Positions 29,826 through 43,200 of a stretch of DNA of 64,000 bases are shown in pieces (the first letter of the stretch is position 1; each line of letters opens with the position of its first letter). Position numbers and translations under genes: made by a program. The notes under the pieces are model-generated. The model was not told where the DNA came from. It did not search any database and was given only the letters and a program-made list of their open reading frames with translations. The DNA is from Aphrophora alni. Taxonomy: Eukaryota; Arthropoda; Insecta; Hemiptera; Aphrophoridae. The stretch is from positions 87,083,267 through 87,147,266 of the forward strand of contig OY740770.1 of the NCBI GenBank assembly GCA_963513935.1. Direction: 5' to 3'.

Positions 29826-32800
29826 CCGTAGCCTCAAGTTATGTTAAAATAAAATACAATTTAAAACCTAAAAAGATGAAATTTTGAATTGTATTGACTA
29901 AAATGACAAATCGCAAATAATTTTCCTCTCATCAATATTCCAGTAATCTACTCACTGTTCTTATGTCCAAGAAAAACAAAATGGGGTTGATAGCCTAATG
30001 GTTTTATTTACATATTTATTCTTTCTGTTTGTTTAAAACCTAAGCGTGTATCTATAAACGTTTTCTAATGTTTATATTTAATTAATTTTTAAAGATATTG
30101 AAACCATTTATAAATGTTTGAATAATAATTATTGAGATTCATAATAGCTTTACATTGGAATAAATCATTTAGGGTTTTGCACACACTTAACGATCTATAT
30201 TTAAATGATGAGTTCACCATCTGAAAAATGGATTCAGATTATATAAAAATAAATTGTTAGAATTTAATTTGTTTAAATACTTCAAGATATATTAAATATA
30301 GTACAGCTGTAAGAGAAATATAAATGATGGTTATGTTTTGAATATTCTCTGATATTTCAGGAAACTTCTTTATAATTTTTAGAAAATCAAAATTTCTATT
30401 AGAATTACATTAGAATTAGCTTTTCACTTTAGAATTTTCAAATTACCAATTTCATTGAAATTTTTTTTTGTATGTTTTCTTTTCTTAGTATATGAATATT
30501 ATCGGGAAATAACTCGAAATTCCACCCCCCCCCCTTACTTAGTAAAAGTATTATGTTTATAAAAATCAGATATTGAGTTTTTCACATATAAATTTTAAGG
30601 TTATGAGTCTAAAAAGTAGTTTTTTTCAATTATGTCTTCTGTAGTCCGTGATGTGGATTACAAACAAAATGGGTGGATCGATTTTGGTCAACTTTGGTAT
30701 TTGGGTATATTATTTTATCGTTAACAAAATTTAGGAATATCTGTTATAAACCAAAACAAAAACTTTTTTTTTCTTAAAGACGGCTATAATATTTGTGACT
30801 CAAATTTAACTTCTTGCTAGAGATAGAATGAAACTCGAATATAAAACCTTACAAAATTACGTTTACTAAATCAAATGCGTTTCAACGACAAAGAAGCCAT
30901 CCTCAGTGATACATGAGCTACAATAATTAATCTATAAGTAAACTTAACGGTCGGCATATTCCCAAAATGTTGTTTCTGGTATTATTGTTTCAAAAAACTG
31001 TCATATTAGCTGTAATTATTAAAGGCCTAATTTTACATAATCGGCTGTGTACACTTAGATCTACTTTTGGTTAAATGCAAAATTTCAAAGCCATTTTAAA
31101 AAGTCGTTGGTAAAAGAAACCATTCAAGAATAACTGACAATAAACGAAAGTAAATCTTGAACACAGTCATTATAAACTCGATGTCAAACCAATATGATGT
31201 AAACTTGGAATGAGTTTATGGTACAAACGAAACAAGCTTAGGCTTAATGTAAAATACAATATTTTTTAAAAAATTTAGAAATTAGTTGATAATAGGAGAT
31301 AATTTTGTATACCAGCTTGGGGGGGGGGGGTTTGTAGATCCTATAATACATGGAGACAATCTTAGTACGTACTGTAAGTTATTAACTAAAATGTCACTTT
31401 TGAGACAAATATTATTTTGAATTTTTAGGTTATTTTCACTTCGTATATAAATAAAAACAAATTAAATTTAATATCTAGTGAGTTAAAAATAATATAGAGA
31501 TGTATCACTTGCTCGATTCGATAAGAAGAAGAGTGGACTTAGAAGTCCTACTTCTAAGATACAAGAAAAAAGTCAACTAACACTGTTAAAACCTCAAAAC
31601 CCTATTTATAACCTAACCAAAGTGTATTATATATGTAAAAACTAATTTCAATTTATTGAATAACTGACACAACTTTAAATCTTTAGCGTGGATTTTTTTT
31701 AATATCTAGAGACAAAAATCTTTGCATGTTCAAGGTCTAGGGTACGGATGCAATAACCGTAATCTCATGGAATTAATGTAATACAAACAAACAATTAAAC
31801 TGAATTTGATGTTACACTGCATATAATTTTCGTTCCTAAAATCCAAATGTATAAAACTGAAACACACATAAGACACTCTAATAACTCATGTTAAAAGAAT
31901 TAGCTTCTATAATACTAAAGATAAAGACTTTAACAAGATTTTGTTTTCGTTGAAACAAAACGTTACTGTTTTATCAGTCTTGTAAATGTTTTATAACTTG
32001 TCAGAGACGGGGCAAGTGGGGTCACCCTAAACGCGAGTATTGTACACACACATCAATAGACATTAGAAATGAGGGTTCGCCCTTGTATGGGTTTATGAAC
32101 GAAACGAATACGGTCGCTGCACTATATATTCTTCTATTTGTCTCTTGTACATTGTTAGGGTTTCGTAAGTCTACTGAACAGAAAAGCTTATTTTCTTTCA
32201 TGTGTTCAGAATAAACAGAGGAAAAAAGGAATTTCACCTATATTTTTTGTTAAGATATACAGATGTTTCATTGCCGATTCAAATTTCTTAATTAAAACTT
32301 TTTCACATTAAAATTATAGCATCTTCTTGTACTTTATAACGTTTTGTTTCTGATCTATTTAGGACCGTTAATAATTGGAAGATATCCGTAGTTCCTGATA
32401 CCGTAGGCCCAAACGTCTAATCGATTTTCAGGGCATTTTTAATAATCACCTTTTATTATTTAGTAGTACACACAAAAGTCCTATTTTTGATTTTTTTTGT
32501 GTTTAAACCATGAATAAGTCATATAAAAACACCAACAAATTTAAAAAAAGTTTTTATAAGATGTGATTTTAATATCTACTTTTATCCCATGTGTAAATAT
32601 ATGGGGTAAACTGAATAATGAACCAAAAATATCTGATTTTGTTTTTGTAAATGTTAAAACCAAGACCGTACAACATTGTATTTTCCCCCTCATTAGAGTC
32701 TAGACAAATATTTACTAATATATTCAGTATAATTTACTTTTATATACATTTGCTACTAATTTAGTATATTTTTATCTGGTGGAAATCAACGAGATTGATA

Positions 32801-35800
32801 TATTTCAAATAGGACAACTACTGTCTTATTTATTTTGAGTTCGTTATGAAATGGAAGCTCTTGTCCTATATAACTAATACAGTCATTATTATTATTATTA
32901 TTGTGACTAATTAACTAGTTCACAAAACAGTTTAGAATTATCGTTACAGTTATTGTACTCTTTATCACAAAAAACGTTACCTGCTACAGAGAGGTGCATT
33001 AAGAAATTTCCAATAATTGCCTCTTCTCAATTTATCAGTTTACTCCCTCATACCAGAACGATATGGTGGAGATAATACTATTGACGTAATGTATAAAGCT
33101 AAATCAATATATTCCCGCTATATGTTCCCACTTAATAATATGCTCCCACTTTATGTGCAACGGTTAGGCACCAGCACGAAACCACAATGGATGGGGTGGC
33201 GAGACATGTCTCTCCGATAAAAATGTTTTCATTCAATAATAATTTTGTTTTATTATAATAGTTTATGACAAAAATTTTACAATATTTTGTTCAAAACATT
33301 TTTATGGAGCTCATTAATGTTGTTATGTTTAAAAAGTTCTAGGGTTTTATCAATTAAAAAAATAGTAATATTATTATCTACAAGAAAACATATTCTACGA
33401 TAAACTAAGCATACAGCTATGTAATAACTTAATGTTTTGAGTTAGATACTGCGGATTTGTTGAAAATATTATAAAGTATGGAGTAAGACGCGAGACCTCG
33501 ACGCCAATGGTCCAAATATATAAATATTTATAGTTTAATCTAAATAAGATTTTAACAAAACATTTTTGTACATTTCAAAAAGACATATTTTCAATCCCAC
33601 TTGTAAGTGATTTTTACAAAATATATATTTACAAATTTAAGAATCCTGTTTTCCGTTTTTGCGATAATAACTCTCTCTATTTTCGTCACAACCCTTAAAC
33701 GATATTTTTTTTCAAAGTATAAACATCCCACGAGTAACCCAACCCACTTTAACATGTTTAGTCAATCGGAAAAACCTTACTTGAGACAATGACTTACAAA
33801 ACAGTCAGACAGAAGATCAATCAGACAACCCTACATCATTCTAATTATAATCTAAACGTTATAATAGGGAACATTGAAACGCTGTACTAAAATTTTAGTT
33901 TCATCACAGGACTTTCCTTCTTTCGTAATTGGAATTTAAAAACAGTTGCTACACGTGGTAGTACTTTCTTAGTGTTTATTCATGTTTAAAGTAAAGTTAT
34001 AACAAACCTTCTTAGACCATTTTGATAAAGTGCTTTCAAACAAGAAATAAATATTTAGGCTACATTACTTTCTTACATTATGAAATAAGCTAGTTAGTAT
34101 ACATTTACTTACAGACAACACCTTCAAATAACTTGAAGTCATTTGAATTTATTAATTAAAGTCTTAATAGTCTTAAAGTCTTAAAATCTTAATTTAACAT
34201 TAAAGTTAAATTTAGAATTCACTAATAACATAAATCAAACTGCAGTTTAACGATATAAAGCTTTCTTTAATATAAACATTAAATCTAATTACATTCATAA
34301 CCATTGTTCTCATATAATACATCTTAATGGAAACTCTCGTAGTCTCCAGGAATAACAGTGAGGAGTCGAGTGGCAGCTAGGTTAATTATTAATATTTTCT
34401 TTTAAAATAAAGTCTATTTCAGTTGTTTTCTTATTTTTCAGACGAAGAATTTGGACAGAAGACTGTTAGCGTACTTTTAGACGACCAAGAAGCAGAGTTA
34501 GAAATAATTGACCATCCAGCTTCAGAAATGTCGGTTAGTAATAAGTCTTCATATTTTAAAAAAATTCAGAGTTTTTTATGCTTGATTTATTAGTTGGTGT
34601 CAAAGAAATTTTTTGTCGATACGGAAGTACCAAACAGCCATTCTAACTGAAATTTCGTATGCTACGGGAAAGCAATAAAGCTACACTAGATAGACCAACG
34701 ACCCAGAGTAACTTTAAAATAAGATAGTCATTTCAAGATCGTGGCTATCGGTTTTAAAAAAACATTAAAATTTATTACCATATTTATACTACATTTTCAT
34801 TATTGATTTTTTTTTTAATTTTGCTAATTTTCTGTTTAATAAAATTATAAGGATAGGGAAAAAAATAACTTCATTCTATCTACTCTCATTCAATGTTTAT
34901 TATACTTATAAGATGTTTCAGAACTCAGAACACTTTTTATTTGTTACGATTAGTTAAAGTTACAAAATGGTATATGTTTTAACCTCACTAGCACCTTTAT
35001 TATCATTCACATCCATTACTAAACTCAATGTCGTCATGCATTTTTAAGTATTTAGTAATTTATTATTTGGAATCTAAATATACTCCCAATTTATGTACAT
35101 ATTGTACTCTATTTTCAGGTAATTATTATAGACAATATAATTTGACCGTAAACTAATAATTCAGTTATGTTATCATTCAAAAGTCAATTCAAGTTTATAT
35201 GTGCTTTATGTTCTTTATCAGACACATTGACTTTAAACACATACGCATATAAAGTATTTTTGGAGAGTGGAAGTAGAGATAACTTTCTAAGTTATTTTCT
35301 GCCACTCTTTCTCTATCTACACACCAAATTTAAAGTTTGAAAATTAACACCTCAATGACTTTAGAGGTTTCTTCCAAAAATATTCTACCTTTTTCTTCAG
35401 CAACAAAATATTTTTCTAACTTATATGCGTTCATAATATGAAAAAAAAAAAAAAAAAAAAAAACTCGTTTTTCAAACAACACTCTGTATTACAGCCCGAG
35501 TATGCATTTATACCTGACTGTGTGTAAATGGATTTTTGTATCCTAAAATCAATCTTGTTTTACATTCTCATATACACAAAATACAGAGAAAGTCATGTGA
35601 TGGGTCCAAAAAAATTTATTTAAGTTATCTTGCAGATAGGTATATCAGTTTTGAGATCCCCTGAATCCTAAAAAGTGAGTTTTGAAATGATTCTGTGTGG
35701 CGTATATCGTACGTGAGTGTTCTACAGCCTTGGATTGATTTTAATTAAACTTGGTGATTGGCCATATTTTGGCCATATCTTGAGATATTAAAGAAAAATT

Positions 35801-37111
35801 GTGTATTATTCAAAATTTGAGTGTAGTTGCTGTAAGAATAACACACAAAATTACGATTGTATCAAAATCAAATCTAACGATTTTGAAATAATTTTGCTTG
35901 GATATAGCCTCTAAGGACAATAGAAAATGTATTGGTCGCTATATCTCCAATATTCTTGGTTTCTCAATTATCGGTAAAAAACCCCCCAAATAAAATCAAT
36001 CATAGGACTGTTATAAAGTACGTAATTAGACAAGATCATACACAAATATTACCCATTTTATTAGAACCGCATCGTTAATTGAATTTGCACATACTCATTC
36101 TTTCATTCATAATGTAATTTTGAAAATGTATAACAAATGCCACACTTTAAGATTTGGAGCCAATTTGTTAAATGTTTTCATAAGAAAAAACTTGGGGGAA
36201 AGGCACAAACAACAAACAGGCAGACTTCATTATGTTTTTAAAGATACTTTGAAAACTATCCGAACAACAACAGACAGACAGACTTCATTGGTTTTAAAAA
36301 GACTTTGAGAACTATCCAAAAAACAACAGACAGATAGAGAGACTTCAATGTTTTTAAAAGGACTTTGAGAACTATCCGAAAAACAACAAACAGAAAGACC
36401 TCATTGTTTTTAAAAAGACTTTGAGAACTATCCAAAAAACAACAGACAGATAGAGAGACTTCAATGTTTTAAAAAAGGACTTTTAGAACTATCCGAAAAG
36501 TTATATAAAAATAGACGTATCATCACAATCACACTTCTCTACTTAGAAAGTTAAACTAATATTAATAACAATTCAATATCATGAGACCTATTAAATTTCT
36601 AAATTCTTTTTAAAAGAAGTTTCCTTCAAAAGTCCAAACAGGCCACTTCTAGAGGCAATCAACTGCACATGGAACTTTGTTGCAAACGTAAACATAAAGA
36701 AGTAACAAAGTTACTTTTATATTGCTTTCTGTAAAGACGTTAGATTTAAATAAATTAATATCACAAATAAAAATGAATAATATACTCTAATATCTTTAGA
36801 ATAAAATTCACAACTCTCAGGTCAGAACGCAGACAAGATGTGAATTGACAAGATTTTATTATTTAGGTTTGTATTTATATAATAAAAATCTGAACTGTAA
36901 ATTAATTATATGAAATTTTTATAATTTTGTAAATTTTGTAGTTTCGCAAAATTCACAGTAGTTTTGTAGTTTACCCACAGCATTTCCTAATACGTATAAA
37001 AACATTTTCTAGTTTAAAAGATATTTAGCCGTCCAGGGACTTTTTTGACACATGTTATGGAAGTACATAAAATTATTTCACAATGATTCAAGTTAGTCTA
37101 ATTCATTATCC

Positions 37112-37185
<74 letters not shown>

Positions 37186-37195
37186 TCCTGACGAG

Positions 37196-37260
<65 letters not shown>

Positions 37261-40200
37261 TCCTGACGAGTTATATATATATATATATAATGCAGTGTGA
37301 TTCAGAAAACTCGTCTCAAATGTATAGTGCAAAAAAACTTTAGTAAATGTAGAGTTTGTTGAATTAATACACCATCAATATGAATAATTATGGGAAAATG
37401 TTTAGTAAACAGTCAATTCATAACACTTTTCTTTTTAAATTTATTTACCCCTTAGTTGTCTGATATACTAATTTTGAATACCTCAGAAAAGTATTCTTAA
37501 TACTTCATACATAAACAAATGCCTTATTTGCTGAAACTGCAACTGTTTTAACAGAGTATAGTTCTTAAATGATTGAAACGTAGGCCTAAACTACCACAAA
37601 AAAAACCAGTCGTTTTTACTTTTCGATAAAATTATGATCAGATTGCACAACCATAAAACATAATTTCATCATTTTTTGTACTGCTATTTTAAAATAATTA
37701 ATTTTTGATAATTCAGAAAATGATTCATACATTCTTAGAGTTTGTTCACTTGCTCAGGTTATGATTAACAGTAGTTGTCAGAATGAAGTTTTAAAATGTT
37801 AAAATGCGGTTTACATTATTATCTGTTAGATAATTAATTCTGTAAACACAAAAAGATTCAGGTTGAGTAGCGGCAAAGAAATCCGTGTCCTATCAAGTCA
37901 CCATATTAGTTGCGTGACGAGTTTTGTTTGTTTTAAATATGCAGGACCTACATAACATCTAAGCAACACAATAATAGTAACAAAACTCACATTACTACAC
38001 TATCGCACGAACACATAGTCATTTGTGGAAATTTAAATACGTTTTTAAATAATTCAAACCAGTTACACATCATAGCGTTTTTTTAATGTTTCCCTATTTT
38101 AAATAACATATCTTTATCAAACATTTAAACTTTACCAACATTTTGAGTACAATACACAATAATCAATACAATAATATACAATATACAATAATCTGCATAT
38201 TGTACGGCGTACATTGGTTATAAATTGAGTATAAAATTTAACATTTAAATATATTTCTTTCGTCATTGCAAATGTCAATAGCAAAAAGCTGTTCATTTAA
38301 CATTACGACATTCCGCTAATCCTTCTTAGCAATATCGTCCGAGAAGTTCTTTTCCTGCAGAAATATTACCGCCGTCGTAGAATTGAATAATCAAATACTT
38401 CTTTAAGGGAGTAAGTTGGAGGAAATAAAATCCATAATGAAGACTTTGGTGAAAAATAGATCACAATATCAAATGCAAAAATGAGATTATAATAGTTCTA
38501 AGTATGTATACCAAATTTATATTATTGTTTTCAACATTCACAGTATTTTAATAATATAATTTTTACTTCAATTTCAGGCACAAATAACAGTCGAAGATTT
38601 TGTAAACAGATATATAAAATCTAAAGCACATTTCAAGCATCAACAAAATTAGTCGAGCTATTTGGGATACACTTTTGTATAGATCTGTGAAATATTGTAA
38701 ATTACAGGGTGTTGCAATACACGCAATAGAACTTTACATCTCTAAAAGTACGTAAATATTTATTTACAAAAAAAAAAACATAAAGTTTGGCTAGCGTAGT
38801 GTCGTTGTACTAAATAGTTTCACCAGAACCTACAAAATCGTTGCAGTTAAAAATGAGTTATTTAAATGGTTCTGAACGTGCTCCTTGTTTGTTTTAGTTT
38901 CAAGAAACGAGTTCCGAGGCAACACTGTAATATTCGTATCCATTATGGTAAGGAACCTCAAAGTAGGGCTACAATTTACTCTGGGTTGTTCTGTACGATA
39001 TGACAAATCACCAGATCGCTTGTCATTTCCCAATAGGTCATATACATATATAGGTATACTTCAAGGAAAATTATTTTACTGGACGAGAATTCAAAGTCAT
39101 CTCTACATTGTTGTAATTATATGAGAAAGCTCTTCAGGAGTGAGTGTATTATTTCCTACTATTTGTCATTTTAGAATTACATACACTTTACCGTTCTTTC
39201 AAGGAATGAATTTTTGGAGATTTGACCATGTATTACTGATTATGGCATCGGTGTAAGAATACAATGGATGAATGTGAAATGTCGCCTCCTATTTATTTGG
39301 TGTTAGGCTATAATCAGACAATAGAGCAAAAAGAGGGTGGTGTTTATTATTACGTCTATATGAGTAAACATTTTTAAATATATTTATCTTAATACACCGT
39401 GAGATGAGGTGAGTGCAGAGTTTAACGTTTAATACCCTTATGATGTTGATAGTAATTAGAATGGAATCATTTGAAGTATTTGTACTCTGGAACGAATTAA
39501 AGTCCACGACTTCTTTGAAGTGGTTGTTTGAAGTAACTCAGGGCCTGTAGGATATAGACAAGGTGACAGTTTATAAGAATATTTGTAAAAAAATTAATGA
39601 GATAGAAATAATAGTAATGAATATTTATTTCCGAATATCAGGTAAGTATGTTTGATCTCTTCTCCATCTCAAATCAAACTGAAAGGTGATCGAAACAGAT
39701 ACCCTTTATTATTACATTTTTACTTATCCAGTATAACAAGTAAATTTAACAATCGCAAAAGTTTTGACTGATCTTTACATTTTATGGTTTCAGTAAATCG
39801 AAAACGTGATTTTCGTCGTCAGTGTCGATGCCAGTCTGTACGTAAGCACGATAGCGAACACAAAAATTAATATAGAAATACTAAACTTGGTCTAGTGTAC
39901 GAATTAAAATGTAAAATGGTGGCCATTTTAAACGTCTTAATTCTCTCCATATATCGTGTTGTTTTCAACTTATAACACGGTAAATTAGATAAAAATTTGA
40001 ATATTTTAATTGTACGTGTTATAACATCAACATTACATTTACATTACTCTCTACGGCGGCGGCAAATAGTGAGGTTATTGTAAAAATATAATTTCAAACC
40101 CTGATATCCAGAGAAAATTTGTTATCCCTATAATTATGTGAGATTCGGCAGTCACTGATATGACTAGCTGTGAGGGTTGTTTGACATCTGTACAGTTTGG

Positions 40201-43200
40201 AGGCCGGCTAAGCCACGAACACCGACACACTAATATTTATATATAAATGTTACACGAAACTTGTTAAAAAAATAAATACTTGTTACGAGGTCAAAAAAGT
40301 AATTAGCATATACACAATTACGAGGTTCAGAAATCCAATGTAAGAACTGTATTTAACAAACTTAGTCTACAGGGTACAGTCCCAAAAACCAACTTTTGCA
40401 ATTACATTTTGAGAATCTGCTTGTATTTCATTGTATGATGCGGCTGGGTAAGTACCATAACGTTTGAAAATATACATATGACTTCAAATAATTTGCATAC
40501 TAGGACACAGGTTTCTCTTCTTCTTAAAGAAGTCTTATATTTACTTTGTTTAAAATGAAACCATGTAAACAAATATTGTCTGTAATTAGGTTGATATGAC
40601 AACTCATTAAATTTCAGTCAGAGTATACTGTAATAGTCGTTACCTTTTTTAAGGCTTCTGTCATCAACAAAGACGTGAATTTCTAAGTAGGTGGAACCAG
40701 ACCTAACCATAGAGGGTCTCACTATGGCATAAGGTATTATTTAATATGTATAAGTTTAAGACCATGAGCGGAGACCAAAACTGACGTGACACAAATTCAT
40801 AAATGTGTACTAACTACATTGAAATGCGATTTAATGTTTAGAGTCATTAAAGTCAAATTAGCACAAATATTCAGTTTTTACGAGTGTGTGTGATTTTCAA
40901 GACAATGTTTGGTTAAAATATACGTTCAATAATGCATTACTTCTGATAAGAAGTAGCATCTTCAAGACTCTAGAATTGGTTTAGAAATTTTGTAAATAGG
41001 AGACTAATTTTTTAATGATAAATAGGCTAATCGTAATTTGGTTATTTGACATGATAAACCTTAAAATTAGCAGCAGGAAACCCTAATTCACTAGTATCCT
41101 AATATTACAGGCAGAAAAATTATATAAGAATACAGATATATTAATGAAACCACTTACAAAAAATGTTGAACAATTTATTTCATATTTTACTTTGTTTCTC
41201 CGAACCTAAGGTTTAGTTTATAATGTTATATAACCTCTACAATAGGAATATAGATATCATAAAAAGTGTGTTTATATACTTATATAAAAATAGACTTATG
41301 TTTTACGAGATCACTTTTAGAGATTTATCTTAGAGAAACCATACCTCGCTTGACAATTGTAATATACACACCAGTGAATGAATTCGCGAACTATTCGAAT
41401 CAGTTTAAACGAACTTATTGTAAATGCTAGTCAAAAACGTAAACAAATTTGAATTATAAGTAGTTTGCTACGCTATTAATTTTAGTGTTATTTTGTAAAG
41501 GTAAAACTATTCTGACGTCGTTCAACTCTTTACAACTAACCGGTTCCACGGAACTCAAAAAAAAAACTTACTATTTTTATTTATGAACCGAATATCTACA
41601 TTCGTTATTTGGGTACACTCGTATTTTTCTTAAAGCGTGGGATTAGAATTTTATATTTGTTTTTGCGCACGTAGATAATTCTTTACGTACCCAAAAACCG
41701 TAACCATTTTATTTATAGACCCATTTTGATTGAATGTTGACTAGAAACCAATATGCACGCTCCAGAAATAGAGAATATTGATATAGAAACCCTATATATC
41801 AATGATATTACCGTAACTTCAGATGTGATATTGCAAAGAGGTTTGAATTCAACCAACCACTACAATAAAAATGGGATTTAAAATAAATAAATTAAAACTA
41901 AAGTAATAGTAACAGTAATTGAAAAAGCTTTTAAGGCCAGTATAAAAAAATGGATTCTAAATGGTTAGCAATTCAAGTACATAGTAAGTACTACAAAATT
42001 AACTTCGGATATCATTTGATTAAGGTGGTGGTTAGGCGCTCCTCCATCCATAAGAGGGTTTAAGAAACCACTTTAACATTAATGGGACGAGAACCTGTCA
42101 AGCCGGTCAACACTTTAATCAACATTTTTACCCAATAGTAGAGTCAACTGTTCTTTAAGTTGTAGAAATAATTCACCACAAAATTTAACACATAATATTT
42201 GCAAATGATAGAAGTATTAGATATAACCGAGACACACAAGCCATGATCAGCAAATAAACGGACAGTGTTTGTTAGAAAAAATAAATTGATAGAATTTGTA
42301 ATTTTTAATTTAAAAAAAAAATGGATTAATAGTAGTCTATAATAAAACGAGTTATTTGTAAGCGGTTAAGTCACGCTTCGTTTCCTTGCACGTCTTCTGT
42401 TTTATGGATATCATAAGGGAGAAGATCATCCCTCCATAAGTTACATTACCGGGGACAAGTATTCCAACCCCTTAACATTAAATTAATGTATGTTTGCATC
42501 TAACTTAAATTTCTTTTTCCTAATATAACCTCACTTCTTTTCCACCTATAAATAATAATTCCACCCAACCTAACTTTAGGTTTTTTATGACCGGCATTTA
42601 AAATTTATAACGACGGTAGTATTACCTGATGCAATGGTGATTAAAGTAATCGTATGAGATATAATTGACGAAGTTTGCACTTTATTTTAAAGTCAAACTT
42701 ATTACGCTATTTTCTCTATAGTCCACTCTTTACCGTTAAACATTTGTGTGTCTGAAATCTATTTTTATATATTATCTTATTTGATTGAATGAAGAGGCGT
42801 AAGAATTCTCCTCTAGCAGACTAATCAAAGCACTGCGTAACATTCAGCTGTTACTAATTTTTTCAGATGTATTGTCTTTGTTGAATGGACAGTCGATACG
42901 TAACAATATCCAAATATAATCTAACTTGAAACAGTTAAGTGGTAATATACAATATAAAATCCTTCAGCAACTTAGAAGTAAAAATAAACATTTCTTAGTG
43001 TTGGGTTGTTCTTTGCAAGATATTTTGTTAATGTTATAACTTAGGTTCAAAAATTAAATTTGTATGTCATCATATTGTTGTGTTTTTAAACTCTATTAAA
43101 AATGTTATAATTTGGTAGAAATATGTTTAATATGTGTAGATTACTGTTGTTAGGTTAATATTTTTGTTGAAAATTCAGTTATTAAGTGAAATTTAGTTTA

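Larger units (their letters stand above)
25133..34441 (+). other. intron of the RGK gene (9309 bp)
   Basis: It starts GTGAGT and ends TATTTTTCAG. It contains TA arrays at 27875-27932 and 29775-29822, a 10-base C run at 30525-30534, a 12-base G run at 31319-31330 and two TAGGCCTA-type or GGCGGCC-type repeat traces (29328, 28293). Small ORFs such as 33017-33220 resemble nothing I know. Confidence 0.8.

Noticed and set aside
33017..33220. 67-codon plus-strand frame in the 9.3 kb intron
   Set aside because: No recognised motif and no splice context; length is within chance for this window.
37083..37343. Ile/Tyr-repeat reading frames on both strands
   Set aside because: They come from the TA array, not a protein gene.
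38885..39124. 79-codon plus-strand frame
   Set aside because: No family match and an overlapping frame on the other strand; probably repeat-derived.
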